A DNA stretch of 64,000 bases from Cymbidium sinense (lineage: Eukaryota > Streptophyta > Magnoliopsida > Asparagales > Orchidaceae): positions 186,001 through 250,000 of the forward strand of contig JAKCPB010000356.1 in assembly GCA_021442155.1 (NCBI GenBank). The letters run 5' to 3'. The notes beneath the pieces are model-generated. The model was not told where the DNA came from, searched no databases, and saw only the letters and a list, made by a program, of their open reading frames with translations. The translations under genes and the position numbers were made by a program. Positions within the stretch are counted from its first letter, which is position 1. Each line of letters opens with the position of its first letter. Shown here piece after piece: positions 10,127-21,340 of this stretch.

Positions 10127-12654
10127 AGGTTTAGGATTAGGCTTAGGCTTTTTAGTTTTTATGGTTTAGTTTATTTTTTAATTTATTTAGTTACTTTTGA
10201 TATAGGTTTATGGTTTGGGGTTTAGGGTTTAGGGTTTATTGTTTTGGGTTTAGGGTGTAAGGCTTAGGTTTAGAGTTTTAAGGTTTATGCTTTTAGAGGT
10301 TAGGGTTTAGGATTAGGGTTTAGGGTTTAGGGTTTTTTTTTTTTAATTAAGTAAATTGATAGGTTTAGGTTTATTTAGTTTATTTTTTATTTATTTTAGG
10401 TTATTTTAATTTTAATTTTTATTTAGGTTTATTTTTTATTTTTATTTAGTTTTGTTTATTTATTTTAAGTTTATTTATTTTAGTTTATGTTTTTTTATTT
10501 TATTTTATTTTTTCAATTTAGGTTTAGGGTTATGTTTATTTTATAGTTGAGTTTTAAGTTTATTTTATTTTTAGGTTTATGTTATATTTTTTTTTTAGGT
10601 TTAAATTTATGTTTTTATTTTATTTTTAGGTTTAGGTTTTATGTTTTTATTTTAGGTTTATTTTTAGGTTTTATTTTTTAGTTTTAGGTTTAGGTTTATT
10701 TTTAGTTTTTTATTTTATTTAGTTTAGGTTTAGGTTTAGGTTTAGTTTATTTTAGGTTTATGCTTAGGTTTAATTTATTTTAGTTTAGTTTATTTTAGTT
10801 TTTGGTTTAGGTTTATTTTATTTTGTTTATTTTATTTTTATTTTAAGTTTAGGGTTTTTTTTAGTTTAGAGTTTAGGTTTTTTTAATTTAGGGTTTAGGT
10901 TTTATTCTTTTATTTATTTTTAGGTTTTATTTTTAAGATTATTTTTTAGGTTTAGGTTTTTATTTAATTTTTATTTTTTTATTTTATTTCGTTTAGTTTT
11001 AATTTATTAAGATTTTTTATTCTTTGGTTTATTATATATTTTTAGTTTAGTTTAGCCTTTTTGTTATTATATTTTAGCTTATTTTTATTTTTATTTTATT
11101 TTATTATTAGGTTTAGGTTTAGGTTTTAGTTTAGGTTTTATCTTTTTTATTTATTTTATTTTATTTAGGTTTAGGTTTTTTATTTATTTTATTTTTAGGT
11201 TTTATTTAGTTAGGTTTAGGTTTTTAGGTGTTTAGGGTTTTAGGTTTTTGGGTTTAGGGTTTAGGGTTACAGTTCGGGTTTAGGGTTTAGGGTTTAGGGT
11301 TTATTCTTTTTGGGTTTAGTGTTTAAGGTTTTTTAGGGTTTATGATTTAGGGTTTAGGGTTAAGGGTTGCGGATTTCGTGTAGTAGGTTTAGGGTTTAGG
11401 GATTAGGGTTTAAGCTTTAGGGTTTAGGTCTTTTAGGGTTTAGGGTTTATTGTTTAGGGTTAGTTAAGGCTTTAGGGTTTAAGATTTTAGGGTTTAGTGT
11501 ATAGGGTTTAAGGTTTTGGGTTACATTTAGGGTTTAGGGTTGTAGGTTTAGGGTTTAGGAATTAAGGTTTATGGTTTAGAGAATTAAGGTTTAGGTTTTT
11601 TTAGTTTGTTTAGTTTATTTGTTATTTATTTTAGTTTACTTTATTTTTTTAATTAGGTTTATCTTTTATTTTATTTAGTTCATTTTATTTATTTTAGGTT
11701 TATTTTTTTTAGTTTTGGTTTTATTTTAGTTTATTTTTAAGTTTAGGTTTAGTTTATGTTTATTTTAAGTTTAGTTTTATTTTTTATGGTATTTTTAGGT
11801 TTAGGTTTTATTTTTTTATTTTAGGTTTAGGTTTAGGTTTTTATTTTATATTTGTAGGTTTAGGTTTTAGGTTTTAATTTTAGGTTTTTTTAAGTTTTTT
11901 ATTTTAGTTTAGGTTTATGTGTATTTTTAGTTCATTTTATTTTATTTAGTTTAGGGTATAGGTTTAGGTTTAGGATTTATTAATTTTAGTTTAGTTTATT
12001 TTAGTTTAGGTTTAAGTTTATTTTATTTTGCTTATTTTAGGTTTAGGTTTTTTTAGTTTAAGGTTTAGGTTTTATTTTTTATTCATTTTAGGTTTTATTT
12101 ATTTTTTTGTTTATTTTGTTGGTTTATTTTATATTATTTTAGGTTTATTTTATTTTATTTTTTTATTTTTTTATTTTATTTAGGTTTTTATTTTAGGTTT
12201 ATTTTATTTTTTAGTTTAGTTTAAGTTTTATTTATTTATTTAGTTTAGCTTTTATTTTTTATTCTATTTTATTTTTTAGGTTTAGGTTTAGGTTTAAGTT
12301 TTAGTAGGTTTTATTTTATTATTTAGGTTTTTATTATTTATTTTATTTTTAGGTTTTGTTTAGTTTAAGTTTAGGGTTTTAGGTTTTAGGGTTTAGGGTT
12401 TAGGGTTTAGGGTTTAGGGTTTAAGGTTTAGGGTTAGGGTTTTTTTAGGTTTAGGGTTTAGGGTTTAGGGTTTAGGGTTTAGGGTTTAGGGTTTAGTGTT
12501 TAGGGTTTAGGGTTTAGTGTTTATGGTTTAGGGTTTAGGGTTTAGGTTTAGTTGGGTTTAGGGTTTAGGGTTTAGGGTTTAGGGTTTAGGGTTTATGGTT
12601 GGGGTTTTATTTATTATTTATTTATTTTTTAGGGTTTAGGGTTTAGGATTTTTA
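10127..12654 (+). repeat. Telomere-derived array segment with two T-rich tracts
   Basis: TTTAGGG blocks lie at about 10127-10335, 11226-11600 and 12366-12654. The T-rich tracts between them are at 10336-11225 and 11601-12365. The first tract opens with the box AATTAAGTAAATTGATAGG near 10345. The block at 12380-12600 is the longest run of near-perfect TTTAGGG in the left half and should readily form G-quadruplexes. No gene is seen. Confidence 0.85.
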
Positions 12655-13091
12655 GTTTTTTTTAATGAGAACAAATTGATTCATTTCTTCTTCAATTTCA
12701 TCAACCAAGTAACACACTAAGTTTTCTAGGATACAAGCGATGACATAGATCAAATTTTAGCACATAGCAAATCAAAAAACCTAGATAACTAGGCTGTCTC
12801 TTATAAAGATAGTTCCATAAGCAGGATTGGATCATTCTTTGGTTTCTCCAATTCTCGAACCACCGGCCTCTCAGTAGAGGGATCCACCTTCATATCCCTC
12901 ATCTCTCCCTCCCCCACCACCAGCTATAACCTCTCTCCTCCCACCTACATAATGACCACTTCTTCGACCACCTCCATATCCACCAACACCTCTAGATCCC
13001 TCACCACCACTATGATAAATGCTTCCCTCTTCACCTCCATCAGATCTAGGGAGTTGTTAGTGATGTTGCCATCAGGGTTCGACCCATTCTT
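12655..13091 (-). pseudogene. Glycine-rich RNA-binding protein 3' retrocopy, copy 4
   Basis: A minus-strand fragment with the standard limits: a T run and TGAGAACAAATT at the left, CCCATTCTTAGGG at the right. The GGSRYS-type and Gly-rich tail readings are scattered over frames because of small deletions. Stop codons and frameshifts exclude a functional product. Copy 5 follows after only about 380 bp of telomeric repeat, the closest spacing between two full copies. Confidence 0.8.
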
Positions 13092-13471
13092 AGGGTTTAG
13101 GTTTAGGTTTACTAGGTTTTAGGATTTACATTTAGGTTTTAATTAATTTAGTTAGTTTAGGTTTATGTTTAGGGTTTAGGGATTATGGTTTAGGGTTTGT
13201 GTTTAGGGTATAAGGTTTTGGGTTTAGGGTTTAGGGTTTTTTATATGCTTTTAGGGTTTAGAGTTTTGGGTGTAGGGTTTTATGGTTTAAGGTTTAGGGT
13301 TTAGGGTTTTATTGTTTAGGGTTTAGGATTTAGAGTTGTAGGTTTTGGGTTTGTTTTAGGGTTTAGGGTTTTATTTATTTATTATTTATTTTTAGGGTTT
13401 AGTGTTTAGGGTTTAGGGCTTAGGGTTTAGGTTTTAGGTTTAGGGTTCATGTTTTAGTTTAGGGTTTTGGG
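13092..13471 (+). repeat. TTTAGGG block between two GRP copies
   Basis: Degenerate telomere repeats include a short TTATTTATTATTTATTTTT insert near 13370, a pattern also found beside other GRP copies (near 12608, 15298 and 16115). No gene is seen. Confidence 0.8.
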
Positions 13472-13919
13472 TTTTTTTATATAGAACAAATTTAGATTGA
13501 ACATTTCTTTTTCTCGATTTCATCAACCAAGTAACACACCAAGTTATCTAAGATAGAAGTGATGACATAGATAAAAAATGAGCACACATAGAGCAAATCA
13601 AAAACCCAAGATAGCTAGAACCATTTCTCATAAAGACATAGTTCCAAAAGCATGATCGATTTCTTGATTTCTCCACTTCCCATCAGAACCACACGGCCTC
13701 TCAGTAGAGGGATCCACCATTATATCGATGTCTCCTCACCACACAATAGCTCCTTCTCCTCCCACCGATAACCACCTCTATTCTGACCACCACCTTCATA
13801 TCCACCAACACCTCTAGATCCCCCATGATCACTATGAAAACTGCTGCATCCGCTTTTGCCTCCACTGCCAAATCTAGGTGAGCCTGGTTGGGGTGATGTT
13901 CACATCGTTAAGGTTCTAG
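13472..13919 (-). pseudogene. Glycine-rich RNA-binding protein 3' retrocopy, copy 5
   Basis: The same fragment as the other copies, minus strand, with a T run at 13472-13478 and the 3' UTR signature just right of it. The 5' breakpoint is altered: it reads AAGGTTCTAGAGTTTAGG instead of the usual CTGCCCATTCTTAGGG, so a few bases at this end have been lost or replaced. Frameshifts are present. Confidence 0.78.
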
Positions 13920-15362
13920 AGTTTAGGTTTAGGTCTTTTAGGTTTTAGGGTTTAGGTTTATTTTTTAATTTATTTAGTTACTTTAAGTTTAGGTTTAAGA
14001 TTTGGGGTTTAGGGTTTATGCTTTCTAGGTTTAGGGTCTAAGGTTAGGTTTTGGGTTTAGGGTTTAGGGTTTAGTTATTTTAAGGGTTTAGGGTTTACGG
14101 TTGTATGTTTAATGTTGTTGGTTTAGGGTTTAGGCTTTTGGGTTACTTTTAGGGTTTAGGGTTTAGGGTTTAGGATTTAGGGTTTTAGGTTTCTTTTTTA
14201 AATTAAGTAAACTAGTAAGTTTAAGTTTATTTAGTTTACTTAGTTTATTTTATTTTTTTTTTTTTTATTTTAATTTTATTTAGGTTTATTTTTTTTTTTT
14301 ATTAATTTAATTTATTTATTTTAATATAGGTTTTATTTTAGTTTATTTTTTTTAAGGTTTAGGTTTAGGTTTAAGTTTATTTTAGTTGAGTTTTTTTATT
14401 ATTATTATTTTTTTAAGTTTAGGTTTTTTGTTAAGGTTTAGGTTTATTTTTTATTTTATTTTTTTATGTTTAGGTTTTAGGTTTTCATTTTTGGTTTATT
14501 TTTAGGTTATATTTTTCAGTTTAGGTTTAGGTTTATTTTTTAATTTTTTTTATTTAGTTTAGGTTTAGGTTTAGTTTATTTTAGGTTTAGGTTTAGGTTT
14601 TATTTATTTTAGTTTAGTTTATTTTAGTTTAGGTTTAGGTTTATTTTATTTTGTTAATTTTATTTTTATTTTAGGTTAGATTTTTTTTAAGTTTAGGGTT
14701 TAGGTTTTATTTTTTTATTTATTTTAGATTTATTTTTGTAGGTTTAGGTTTTCATTTTGTTTTTATTTTTTATTTTTGGTTTATTTTATTTTTATTTTAC
14801 ATTTAGTTTTTATTTTATTTAGGTTTTTTATTCTTAGGTTTACTTTATTTTTTGTTTAGTTTATGTTTTTATTTATTTTATTTTATTTTATTTTTAGGTT
14901 TAGGTTTATTTTTTATTTTAGGTTTTTATTTTATTTTATTTATGTTTAGTTTTTTTATTTTATTTTAAGGTTTTATTTAGTTTAGGTTTATGTTTTAAGG
15001 TTTAGAGTTTAGGGTTTAGAGTTTAGAGTTTTAGGTTAGGGTTTTAAGGTTTAGGGTTTAGGGTTAGTGTTCGGGGTTTAGGGATTAGTGTTTAGGGTTT
15101 AGGTCTTAGTGTATAGTGTTTAGGATTTATGGTTTTCGATTTTGGGTTTTGTGTTCTAGGTTTAGGGTTTTGGATTTTGGGTTTTGGGTTTGGGTTTGGT
15201 TTGGTTAGTTTAGGGTTTTATGGTTTTCTTAGGATTTTATGGTTTAGGTTTAGGGTTCAGAGTTTAGGGTTCAGGGTTAGTTTTAGGGTTAGGTTTTTTT
15301 TTTATTTTTTATTATTATTTAGGTTTAGGGTTTGGTTTAAGGTTTAGGTTTAGGGGTTTAGG
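13920..15362 (+). repeat. Telomere-derived array segment
   Basis: A TTTAGGG-like block (13920-14195) precedes a T-rich tract (14196-14995) that opens with AAATTAAGTAAACTAGTAAG near 14200 and carries the landmarks AGTTGAG (near 14385) and TTATTCTTAGGTTTACTTTA (near 14829). A block rich in TTTTGGG and TTTGGG variants follows (14996-15362). The 72-codon frame at 15129-15347 (FGFxFGLG-like repeats) is only a translation of the telomere variant and is not a gene. Confidence 0.85.
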
Positions 15363-15818
15363 TTTTTTAATAGAGAACAAATTGATTCAACATTTTTTCT
15401 TGTCGATTTCATCAACCAAACACCAAGTTTTTTTAAGATAGAAAGATGACATAGATAAAAAATGAATGAGAGAAATCAAAACCTAGATAATTAGAATGTC
15501 TCTATAAAGACGTTCCATAGAAGTAGATGATCGTGTTCTTGATTTCTCCAGTTCCCATTAGAACCACCTCTCGAGTAGCAGGATCCACCATCATATCCCC
15601 GATCTCTCCCTCCGCCACCACCACGGCAGTAACCTCCATTGCTCCTCTTGCCTCCATAACGACCATTACTCTGACCACCACTTCCATATCAACCAGGACC
15701 TCCACATTCCCCACAACCACTGTGATAATCGTCACCTCCAACTTCTCCACCATCGCCAGATCTAGACTGAGCCTGGTTGTCGTTGATTTTCCTACCATCA
15801 AAGTTCTGCACATTCTTT
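15363..15818 (-). pseudogene. Glycine-rich RNA-binding protein 3' retrocopy, copy 6
   Basis: One of the better preserved copies. The minus strand reads a decayed RRM end, then QAQSRS-like sequence, Gly-rich codons interrupted by small indels, a C-terminal GNWRN-like reading near 15550, and 3' UTR to the T run at 15363-15368. Open frames of 102-103 codons on both strands (15502-15835) are out-of-frame or antisense shadows of this fragment. The right junction is CATTCTTTGGG. Confidence 0.82.
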
Positions 15819-16230
15819 GGGTTTTGGTTTATTAGGTTTTACGGTTTAGGTTTATTTTATAATTTATTTAGTTACTTTAGGTTTAGGTTTAGGGTTTTTG
15901 GTTTTGGGTTTAGGGTTTAGGATTTAGGGTTAGGGTTTAGGGTTTAGGATTTTAGGATTTTAGGGTTTAAGGATTAGGGTGTAGGGTTTAGGGTTTAGGA
16001 TTTTGGGTTTGGGGTTTAGGGTTTTAGGGTTTGTAGTTTAGGGTTTATGGTTGTAGGTTTAGGGTTTAGGGTTTATGGTTTAGAGTTAGTTTTAGGTTTG
16101 ATTTAAGGTTAGGGTTTTTTTTTTTTATTTTTTATTTTTATTTATTTTTATTTTTTTTTTTAGGTTTAGGGTTTAGGTTTAGGGCTTAGGTTTTAGCCTT
16201 AAGGTTTAGGCTTTAGTTTAGGGTTTAGAG
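15819..16230 (+). repeat. TTTAGGG block between GRP copies 6 and 7
   Basis: Degenerate telomere repeats contain a TTTTTTATTTTTATTTATTTTT tract near 16115-16160, the same small insert seen left of copies 4 and 5. No gene is seen. Confidence 0.8.
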
Positions 16231-16648
16231 TTTTTGTTTTTTTAACATAGAACAAATTTATATTCAATATTTCTTCTTTCGGATTTGTCCAAGTAAACAC
16301 ACCAAGTTTTCTAAGACACAATGACTTAGATAAAAATGAGCACATAGAGCAAATCAAAGCCCTAGATAAAGATTTATCTCTTGTAAAGACAATTTCTAAA
16401 AGCAATGGTCAATTCTTTTATTTCTCCGGTTCCCATCAAAACCACCCACCTCTCAGTAGCGATCCACCATTATATCTCTCCCTTCACCACCATCACCTTT
16501 AACCTCACTCCTCCACCTCCATAACCATAATTTCGACCACCCTCCATATCCACCAGATACCCACCACCACTATGATAGCTGATTCGCCTTCTCCTCCACC
16601 ATAGGCGAGCTTGGTTGGGTGATGTTCTGTCAAGGTTTTCCCATTCTT
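16231..16648 (-). pseudogene. Glycine-rich RNA-binding protein 3' retrocopy, copy 7
   Basis: The fragment has the standard limits, a T-rich start TTTTTGTTTTTTTAACATAG and the right junction TTTTCCCATTCTTAG. It is more eroded than copies 6, 8 and 9, with many short deletions in the Gly-rich region. Only about 100 bp of telomeric repeat separates it from P0 copy 1, an arrangement repeated for copy 9 and P0 copy 2. Confidence 0.78.
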
Positions 16649-16750
16649 AGTTTAGGTTTTAGGGTTTATTTTTTTAGTTTATTTAGATTTAGGTTTTAGG
16701 TTTAGATGTTTAGGGTTTTAGGTTTATAGTTCTCGGTTTAGGGTTTATAT
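16649..16750 (+). repeat. Short TTTAGGG spacer between GRP copy 7 and P0 copy 1
   Basis: About 100 bp of degenerate telomeric repeat joins the two retrocopies. The equivalent spacer beside P0 copy 2 is about 145 bp (21197-21340). Confidence 0.8.
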
Positions 16751-17516
16751 AAGACATTATCCTTTAATACTAATAAAATAGGATAAAATAAAAACATAAT
16801 TCAAAACTTCAAAAATAGTATTTAACAAAATGATTTAACTCCCAAAGATAATAAAATTTGATTTTATAGAAGGCCAATAAAGCTTAGTGAACAAGGTGAA
16901 ACCCATATCATCATCTCCTCGAGCTCTTCCTTCTTCTCTTCCACTATTGCAAGTAGAAGTAGCGAAGCATGTCGCATAGCGACCACATCAAATTTACTAG
17001 GATCATTCAAATACTTCTTAACCTTCTCTGGGTAATGTGTAATCAGTGGCAATCGCAATGGCGAGGACATTCTTGTAAGTGTTGATGAACATGTGGGGTG
17101 CTACAACAAGGGTGAGATAATAGAGGGAAAGTGAGAGAGATGTGATCATTGAAAGGACACCACAATGAGATCATCTTTAGAGGTCAAGCACCAGAACACA
17201 AACCTTCATCATACATGACTGGATGACAAGGCCATTAGAGAATGGCCTAATCCCCAACTTTTGAGAGACGAGGATCCCAACTCATTTTAACGCTCAATCG
17301 GTGATAATTTCAATAGTACCCTTATTTATCTTAGTTGGGATGTTGAGAAGCTGGAAGAAAGGAGTCTATGAAGGATCCAGACCAGTGTTGCTAGAGGAAC
17401 CACAAAATCAATAGGTGCAACAAAACCAACATAGACAGGAGCACCAACATTGTATTTTGCAACCTCTTCGTTGACTTCTTTAAGATCACCTTTTGTAAAA
17501 ATTAGCTCAACCGGGG
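16751..17516 (-). pseudogene. 60S acidic ribosomal protein P0 retrocopy, 5'-truncated, copy 1
   Basis: The minus strand encodes remnants of ribosomal stalk protein P0 (uL10), which anchors the P1/P2 acidic proteins on the large subunit. Readable pieces in order are [20 protein letters not shown], a [16 protein letters not shown] piece, [25 protein letters not shown]-like, [20 protein letters not shown] and a decayed MGFSLFD end. An open frame at 16864-17070 contains the last pieces. The first third of P0 is absent. Frameshifts and stops occur throughout, including a lost base in the terminal LFD. About 130 bp of 3' UTR follow, but the poly(A) end is missing. The right edge, AACCGGGGTTTAGGG, merges into the telomere repeat. 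Confidence 0.9.
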
Positions 17517-18775
17517 TTTAGGGTTTATGGTTTAGGGTTTAGGGTTTAGGGTTTATGCTTTTAGGGTTTAGGATTTAGGGTTAGGTTTAGGGTTTAGGGT
17601 TTAGGTTTAGGGTTTAGGGTTTGATTTAAGATTGAGGTTTAGGGTTTACGGTTTACAATTTAGGGTTTAGGGCTTTTTAGGGTTTAGGGTTTAAGTTTGT
17701 AGGTTTAGTGTTGTAGATTTAGGGTTTAGGGTTTAGGATTAGTATTATTGTTTAGGGTTTAGGGTTTAGGACTTAGGGTGTAGGGTTTTTTTTATATACT
17801 TTTTAAATTAATTAAACCAGTAGGTTTAAGTTTATTTAGTTTATTTTATTTTATTATATTTTTTTTATTTAGGTTTATTTTTTATTTTTATTTAGTTTAG
17901 TTAATTTATTTTAGGTTTATTTATTTTTAGTTTAGGGTTTTTATTTTAGTTTATTTTTTAGGTTCAAGTTTAGGTTTAGGTTTATTTTTTTTGGTTGAGT
18001 TTTATTTTATTTTATTTTTTTAGGTTTAGGTTTTATTTTTATTTTTTAGGTTTAGGTTTAGGTTTTATTTTATTTTTAGGTTTTGGTTTTAGGTTTTATT
18101 TTAGGTTTATTTTAGGTTTTATTTTTTAGTTTAGGTTTAGGTTTTTTTTAGTTTATTTTATTTTATTTAGTTTAGGTTTAAGTTTTATTTATTTTAGTTT
18201 AGTTTATTTTAGTTTAGGTTTAGGTTTATTTTATTTTGTTTATTTATTTTTTATTTATTTTAGGTTTTAGTTTAGGGTTTAGATTTTATTTTTTTATTTA
18301 TTTTTAAGTTTTATTTTAGGTTTATTTTTTAGGTTTAGGTTTTCTTTAGTTTTATTTTATTTTATTTTATTTTATGTTTAGTTTTTTTATTTATTTAGGT
18401 TTTATTCTTAGGTTTATTTTATTTTTTCTTTTAATTTAGGTTTTGATTTATTTTATTTTAGTTTCATTTTTTATTTTATTTTATTTTATTTTAGGTTTAG
18501 GATCAAGTTTTAGTTTAGGTTTTGTTTATTTATTTATTTTTATTTTATTTAGGTTTAGGTTTATTTATTTTTATTTTTTTAGGTTTTATTTAGTTTAGGT
18601 TTTAGGTTTTAGGTTTTAGGTTTAGAGTTTAGGGATTAGAGTTTTAGGGTTTAAGGTTTAGGGTTTAGGGTTGTAAGTTTTTGGGTTAGGGTTAGTTTTA
18701 GGGTTTATGATTTAGGGTTAGGGATTTTTTTTTTTTACTATTTTTTTGTTCGGATTTAGCTTAGGGTTTTGGCTA
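17517..18775 (+). repeat. Telomere-derived array segment
   Basis: A TTTAGGG block (17517-17795) is followed by a T-rich tract (17796-18600) that opens with AATTAATTAAACCAGTAGG near 17808, and then a second block (18601-18775). The repeat variants just right of P0 copy 1 (TTTATGG, then TTATGCTTTTAGGG) are matched right of P0 copy 2, so the flank was duplicated with the insert. No gene is seen. Confidence 0.85.
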
Positions 18776-19248
18776 TTTTTTTAGATATAGAAAAAATTCA
18801 AGTTTAACATATCTTCTTTTTGATTTCATCAACCAAGTATTACACCAAGTTTTTAAGACACAACCGATGACCTAGATAAAAAATGAGCATGCATAGAGCA
18901 AATAAAAAACCATAGATAATTAGAACTGTCTCTACTATAAAGACAGTTCCATAAGCAGTAGATCGGGTTGACCGTTCTTCAGTTTCTCCAGTTCCCAATA
19001 GAACCACCTCAACCTCTCGAGTAGCGGGATCCACCATCATATCCCTAATTTCTCCCTCCGCCACCACCACGGCTAACCCTGGTCATCCTTCCATAACCAC
19101 CTGCGCGACCACCACCTCCATATCCACCCACTCTAGATCCCCACCATCACTGCGATAACTGCCGCCTCCACTTTCACCTCAACCTCAAGATCCATACTGA
19201 GCCTAGTTGACGGTGATGTTCTTGGCGTCAATGTTTTTCCCATTCTTA
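18776..19248 (-). pseudogene. Glycine-rich RNA-binding protein 3' retrocopy, copy 8
   Basis: A well preserved copy. The minus strand shows ITVN-like sequence near 19210, AQS and Gly-rich codons, a GGSRYSRG-like C-terminal stretch near 19005-19035, GNWRN and a stop near 18980, then 3' UTR to the T run at 18776-18782. Frameshifts occur between these pieces. The short open frame at 18840-19070 is a shadow frame. The right junction is CCCATTCTTAGGG. Confidence 0.83.
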
Positions 19249-20720
19249 GGGTTTAGGTTTAGGTTTATTCATTTTTTTTGCATTTTAGGTAAAATTTATT
19301 TAGTTACTTTAGGTTTAGGTTTAGGTTTGGGGTTTAGGGTTTAGGGTTTAGGGTTTAAGGTTAGGGTTTAGGATTTATGCTTTGAGGGTTTAGGTTTTAC
19401 AATTAGGGTTTAGGGTTCTTTAGGGTTTAAGGTTTAGGGTTTATGGTTTACTGTTGTAGGTTTAGTATTGTAGGTTTAGGTTAGTTTTAGGGTTTAGGGT
19501 TTAGGATTTAAGATTTACGGTTTAGGGTTTTTTCTTTAAAACTAAGAAAATCGATAGGTTTAGGTTAATTTTTTATTTCTTTTAGTTTATTTTATTTTCT
19601 ATTTTATTTAGTGTAGTTTAATTAGTTTATTTTTAGGTTTAGGTTTATGTTTAGGTTTATTTTTTAGTTAAGTTTTATTTTTTTATTTTTTAATAGGTTT
19701 AGACTTTATTTTTTGTTTTTAGGTTTAGGTTTAGGTGTTTATTTTATTTTTATAGGTTTAGTTTTAGGTTTTTATTTTAGGTTTATTTTTATGTTTTATT
19801 TTTCAATTTAGGTTTAGGTTTATTTTTAGTTTATTTTATTTTATTTAGTTTAAGTTTAGGATTAGATTTAGGTTTAGTTTATTTTAGGTTAGGTTTTGGT
19901 TTTATTTATATTAGTTTAGGTTTAGGTTTACTTTATTTTGTTTATTTTATTTTTATTTTAGGTTTATTTATTTTTTATTTTAGGGTTTAGATTTTATTTT
20001 TTATTAGGTTTATTTTTGAGGTTTAGGTTTCTATTTAGTTTTTATTTTAGGTTTTTTTATTTATTTTATGTTTAGTTTTTTATTTTATTTATGTTTTTAT
20101 TGTTAAGTTTATTTTTTAGTTTAGGTTTTATTTATTTTATTTTAGTTTATTTATTTTATTTTATTTTATTTTTAGGTATAGGTTTATTTATTTTTTAGGT
20201 TTTTATTTTATTTTATTTTTTTATTTTATTTAGGTTTATGTTTTATTTATTTATTTTATTTTTAAGTTTTATTTAGTTTAGGTTTAGGTTTTTAGGTTTT
20301 TAGGGTTTTAGTTTAGGGTTTTAGGTTTAATTTAGGTTTAAGTTTAGGGTTTTAGGGTTTAGGGTTTAGGGTTAGGTTTAGTTTAGGGTTTTGTGATTAG
20401 GCTTTAGTTTAGTTTTAGGGTTTAGGTTTTGATTTAGGGTTTAGAGTTTATGGTTTTAGGTTTAGGGTTTAGGTTTAGGGTTTAGGTTTAGTTTAAGATT
20501 ATAGGTTTAGGGTTTGTTTAGGTTTGGTTTAAGTTTAGTTTTGGGTTTAGGTTTAGGTTTATGGTTTAAGATTATAGGTTTAGGGTTTAGGGTTTAGGGG
20601 TTTGAGGTTAGGCTTTTTTTTTTTAAATTTTTTTGTTTTTATGGTTTAGGGTTTAGGGTTTAGGGTTTAGGATTTAAGTTTAGGGTTCAGGTTTTAGTTT
20701 AGGGTTTAAGGTTTTTAAAC
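19249..20720 (+). repeat. Telomere-derived array segment
   Basis: A TTTAGGG block (19249-19525) is followed by a T-rich tract (19526-20290) opening with ACTAAGAAAATCGATAGG near 19540, and then a long block rich in TTTAGGTTTAGGG and TTTAGTTTAGGG variants (20291-20720). No gene is seen. Confidence 0.85.
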
Positions 20721-21196
20721 TTTTTTTAATAGAGAACAAATTCAGATTCAACATTTCTTCTTTTTGATTTCATCAACCAAGTAACACACCATGTTTTCTA
20801 AGACACAAGAGATGACATAGATAAAAAATGAGCACGCATAGAGCAAATCAAAAACCTTAGATAACAAGAAAGTCTCTATTATAAAGACATAGTTCCATAA
20901 GTAGCAGATCGGATTGGTCATTCTTTAGTTTCTACATTTCCCATCAAAACCACCTCAGCCTCTCGAGCAGCAGGATCCACCATCATATCCTTGATATCTC
21001 CTTTCGCCACCACCATACATGTAACCTCTGTTGCTCCTCTCGCCTCCATAACCACCACGCTCGACAACCACCTCCATATCCACCAACACCTCTAGATCGA
21101 CCACCTCCACCATAACATTGCCTCACCTTCCTCCACCACCCGGATCTGAGCTTGGTTGACGGTGATGTTCCTGTCATCATGGTTCTTCCCATTCTT
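20721..21196 (-). pseudogene. Glycine-rich RNA-binding protein 3' retrocopy, copy 9
   Basis: The longest and among the best preserved copies. Reading the minus strand from 21196: the RRM end around NITVNQAQ (near 21150), a Gly-rich tail with SRGVGGYGGG in one frame (near 21080-21110), the GGS and GGFDGK-type C-terminus (near 20940-20975), and about 215 bp of 3' UTR ending in TTCTCTATTAAAAAAA. Frame changes between these pieces exclude function. P0 copy 2 follows after about 145 bp. Confidence 0.85.
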
Positions 21197-21340
21197 AGAG
21201 TTTAGGTTTAGGTTTAGGTTTACTAGGTTTTAGGGTTTAGGTTTATTTTTAAAATTATTTACTTACTTTAGGTTTAGGTTTAGGGTTTCGGGTTTAGGGT
21301 TTAGGGTTCATGGTTAGCTTTTAGGGTTTAGGGTTTAGAG
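21197..21340 (+). repeat. Short TTTAGGG spacer between GRP copy 9 and P0 copy 2
   Basis: Degenerate telomeric repeats with a short ATTTTTAAAATTATTTACTTAC stretch of T-rich tract type. This is the counterpart of the spacer at 16649-16750. Confidence 0.8.

Noticed and set aside
15129..15347. 72-codon + strand frame with FGFGFGLG-like repeats
   Set aside because: It is a translation of TTTTGGG and TTTAGGG variants. The same type of frame appears at 58720-58908 and is explained by composition.
15502..15835. Open frames of 102-103 codons on both strands
   Set aside because: They are shifted or antisense readings of GRP retrocopy 6. The ancestral frame is broken by indels.
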